A stretch of 61,374 bases of DNA. It comes from Bradyrhizobium elkanii WSM2783 (GTDB taxonomy: Bacteria > Pseudomonadota > Alphaproteobacteria > Rhizobiales > Xanthobacteraceae). Shown piece after piece: positions 60,313 through 61,374 of this stretch. The notes under the pieces were generated by a model. That model saw nothing but the letters and a program-made list of their open reading frames with translations. It made no database searches and was not told where the DNA came from. The stretch lies in assembly GCF_000472865.1 (NCBI RefSeq), contig NZ_AXAP01000046.1:3642-65015 (forward strand), in the 5' to 3' direction. How positions within the stretch are numbered: the stretch's first letter is position 1; each line of letters starts with the position of its first letter. The translations under genes and the position numbers were made by a program.

Positions 60313-60786
60313 ATGGTAAAGCGGACAAGCCTTGAGGGCGCGGAATGCCCGATCGCGCGCTCGCTGGATGTGCTGGGCGACTGGTGGTCGCTCTTGATCA
60401 TCCGCGATGCGCTGATGGGGCGGCGCCGCTTCGGCGAGTTTCAGAAGAGCCTGGGGCTCGCGAGGAACATCCTCACCGTGCGGCTGCGCGCGCTGATGGA
60501 CCAGGGCATATTGGAATTGGCGCCCGCGTCCGACGGCAGCGCCTATAAGGAATATGTGCTGACCCCAAAAGGCTTCGGGGTCTTCCCGATCCTGGTGGCG
60601 CTCCGGCAGTGGAGCGAGGAATTCGACGACCATCCGGAAGAGATCGGCACCACCATGGTCGACCGCGAAAACCGCAAGCCGGTGAAGAAACTCGCGCTCT
60701 GTTCCCAGGACGGCCGGCTGCTCTCGGTGGGCGACATCACCCTGAAGCGCGGCGCACCGAAGCGCGCCAGGCGCGGTGGGGCGTAG
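60313..60786 (+). CDS. HxlR family regulator (next to SDR gene)
   Basis: A 157-residue winged-helix regulator with ECPIARSLDVLGDWWSLLIIRDAL at 10-33 and RFGEFQKSLGLARNILTVRLRAL after it. A Cys is present just before the HxlR helix, at the position used in redox-sensing members. ATG 60313 has GGAGA upstream; ATG 60292 is the longer option. Probably controls the divergent SDR gene and itself. Confidence 0.85.
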   Translation: MVKRTSLEGAECPIARSLDVLGDWWSLLIIRDALMGRRRFGEFQKSLGLARNILTVRLRALMDQGILELAPASDGSAYKEYVLTPKGFGVFPILVALRQWSEEFDDHPEEIGTTMVDRENRKPVKKLALCSQDGRLLSVGDITLKRGAPKRARRGGA

Positions 60787-60829
60787 GTCCTGCTTCATCT
60801 GTGATTCGTTGCGCGCCGCAGCCTACGTC

Positions 60830-60881
60830 GTCATTCCGGGGCGCGCGTAGCGCTCAATGCTTCGCATCGCCCCGGAATGAC
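60830..60881. repeat. Palindrome GTCATTCCGGGGCG
   Basis: A 52-base unit with perfect 14-base arms (GTCATTCCGGGGCG and CGCCCCGGAATGAC) around a centre with GCGTAGCGC. A different repeat sort from the GTCATG units but with the same GTCAT/ATGAC ends. Confidence 0.8.
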
Positions 60882-60910
60882 AGGGGGACGCGTCGCGCAA
60901 TCCTCTCCTT

Positions 60911-61028
60911 CGTCATGGCCGGGCTTGACCCGGCCATCCACGTTCTCTCCCATGCACGGAGGTAAAAGCACGTGGATGCCCGGGACATCTGCGCGAAGAC
61001 GCGCTTCGCGCTTTTGCCCGGGCATGAC
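60911..61028. repeat. REP-like palindrome, GTCATG family, enlarged copy
   Basis: A 118-base copy with left palindrome GGCCGGGCTTGACCCGGCC and a right palindrome whose centre is replaced by GCGAAGACGCGCTTCGCGC, making it longer than the others. Bounded by CGTCATG and CATGACG. Confidence 0.8.
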
Positions 61029-61134
61029 GGCGTCATATCATTCGCGCGATTTTCCTTAAGCCAATCAACGTGATTTGCTTCGTCCAGCCCTCTTATAAAA
61101 AACATTCCGCTTCCGTCGTCGGGCAAATCAGTGA

Positions 61135-61374
61135 TTTAACTCCGCGCGTCTCACCCGAGAGAGGGGCGGCTCGCGATCGTCACGAACGTTGCGGTGGGAT
61201 GCGGTGGACGCGATGCGTGTGACTGACGAGCACAGGCATCGCGGACGGCGAAGTCGTGTGGTCCTGGCGCCCCGACGCTGGCGCTAAGTCCTTGCGGGAT
61301 GGAAACATCCCTAAGGGCGACGGTGGCAAGAAAGCCCGGTCACCGGGGAGAGCGCGAAGGAAACCGTAACACCA
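61135..61374. repeat. Start of a longer repeat cut by the window end
   Basis: About 240 bases running off the window. The stretch has several segments, for example CACCGGGGAGAGCGCGAAGG and GTCGTGTGGTCCTGGCGCC, that I remember as parts of an abundant repeat of several hundred bases in Bradyrhizobium and relatives. A minus-free reading frame is seen on the plus strand (TLRWDAVDAMRVTDE then RRSRVVLAPRRWR and stop), often called as a spurious protein. Identity as a repeat is from memory and unverified. Confidence 0.45.

Overview
The window looks like chromosome of a Bradyrhizobium-type alphaproteobacterium (Hyphomicrobiales, Nitrobacteraceae). The evidence is high GC with strong third-position G/C, the order pdxJ-acpS-lepB-rnc-era-recO, rpoZ next to a bifunctional rsh, an alphaproteobacterial gatCAB cluster, and many short palindromic intergenic repeats of kinds I associate with Bradyrhizobium. 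The assignment is from memory of family features and gene order, not from a search.

Layout. 1-9542: two MFS exporters (one cut by the window edge), an adenylate cyclase, a third MFS, a periplasmic metallo-beta-lactamase-fold hydrolase, two cation diffusion facilitators (one DmeF-like) and parC. 9620-13070: a tight four-gene operon coding an ECF-type transporter (S, fused A-A, T) and a phosphoribosyltransferase, probably uptake plus salvage of a nucleobase-like compound. 13203-18437: the housekeeping run recO, small membrane protein, era, rnc, lepB, acpS, pdxJ, several with 4-base ATGA overlaps. 18542-28080: rsh, rpoZ, an NYN-domain protein, a family 5 uracil-DNA glycosylase, a peroxiredoxin, smpB, mscL, dapA and a soluble lytic transglycosylase.

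28081-34999 is the accessory part: a Cys-rich secreted peptide, tRNA-Ser(GCT), a DUF1186/SEC-C protein and a decayed duplicate piece of it, a truncated gene, a DHFR-like reductase, a TetR/O-methyltransferase divergent pair whose regulator carries a C-terminal frameshift, a Sel1-like protein, a 30-residue lysine-rich protein, and several hairpins and terminators in sparse sequence.

35000-48098: gatB, a patatin lipoprotein, gatA and gatC with two small conserved-looking ORFs threaded in, two nitronate monooxygenase-like flavoproteins divergent from a LysR regulator, a secreted cyclase-family protein, ruvX, an AEC permease and two tandem CPBP proteases. 48245-61374: an AidB-like acyl-CoA dehydrogenase, a VanX-like dipeptidase, pyrB followed by a dihydroorotase homologue that has lost its metal-binding HxH (a likely non-catalytic PyrC'), plsY, a second patatin, an amidase, dprA, an HxlR/azoreductase divergent pair, a small membrane protein, an SDR/HxlR divergent pair with a matched inverted operator pair, and a cluster of palindromic repeats running into a longer repeat cut by the window end.

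No CRISPR array, transposase, prophage or rRNA was seen. The most notable items are the ECF-phosphoribosyltransferase operon, the pseudo-dihydroorotase, a repeat family whose end (C-TAG-AGC) supplies the stop codon of three unrelated genes, and small genes missed by a length cut-off.
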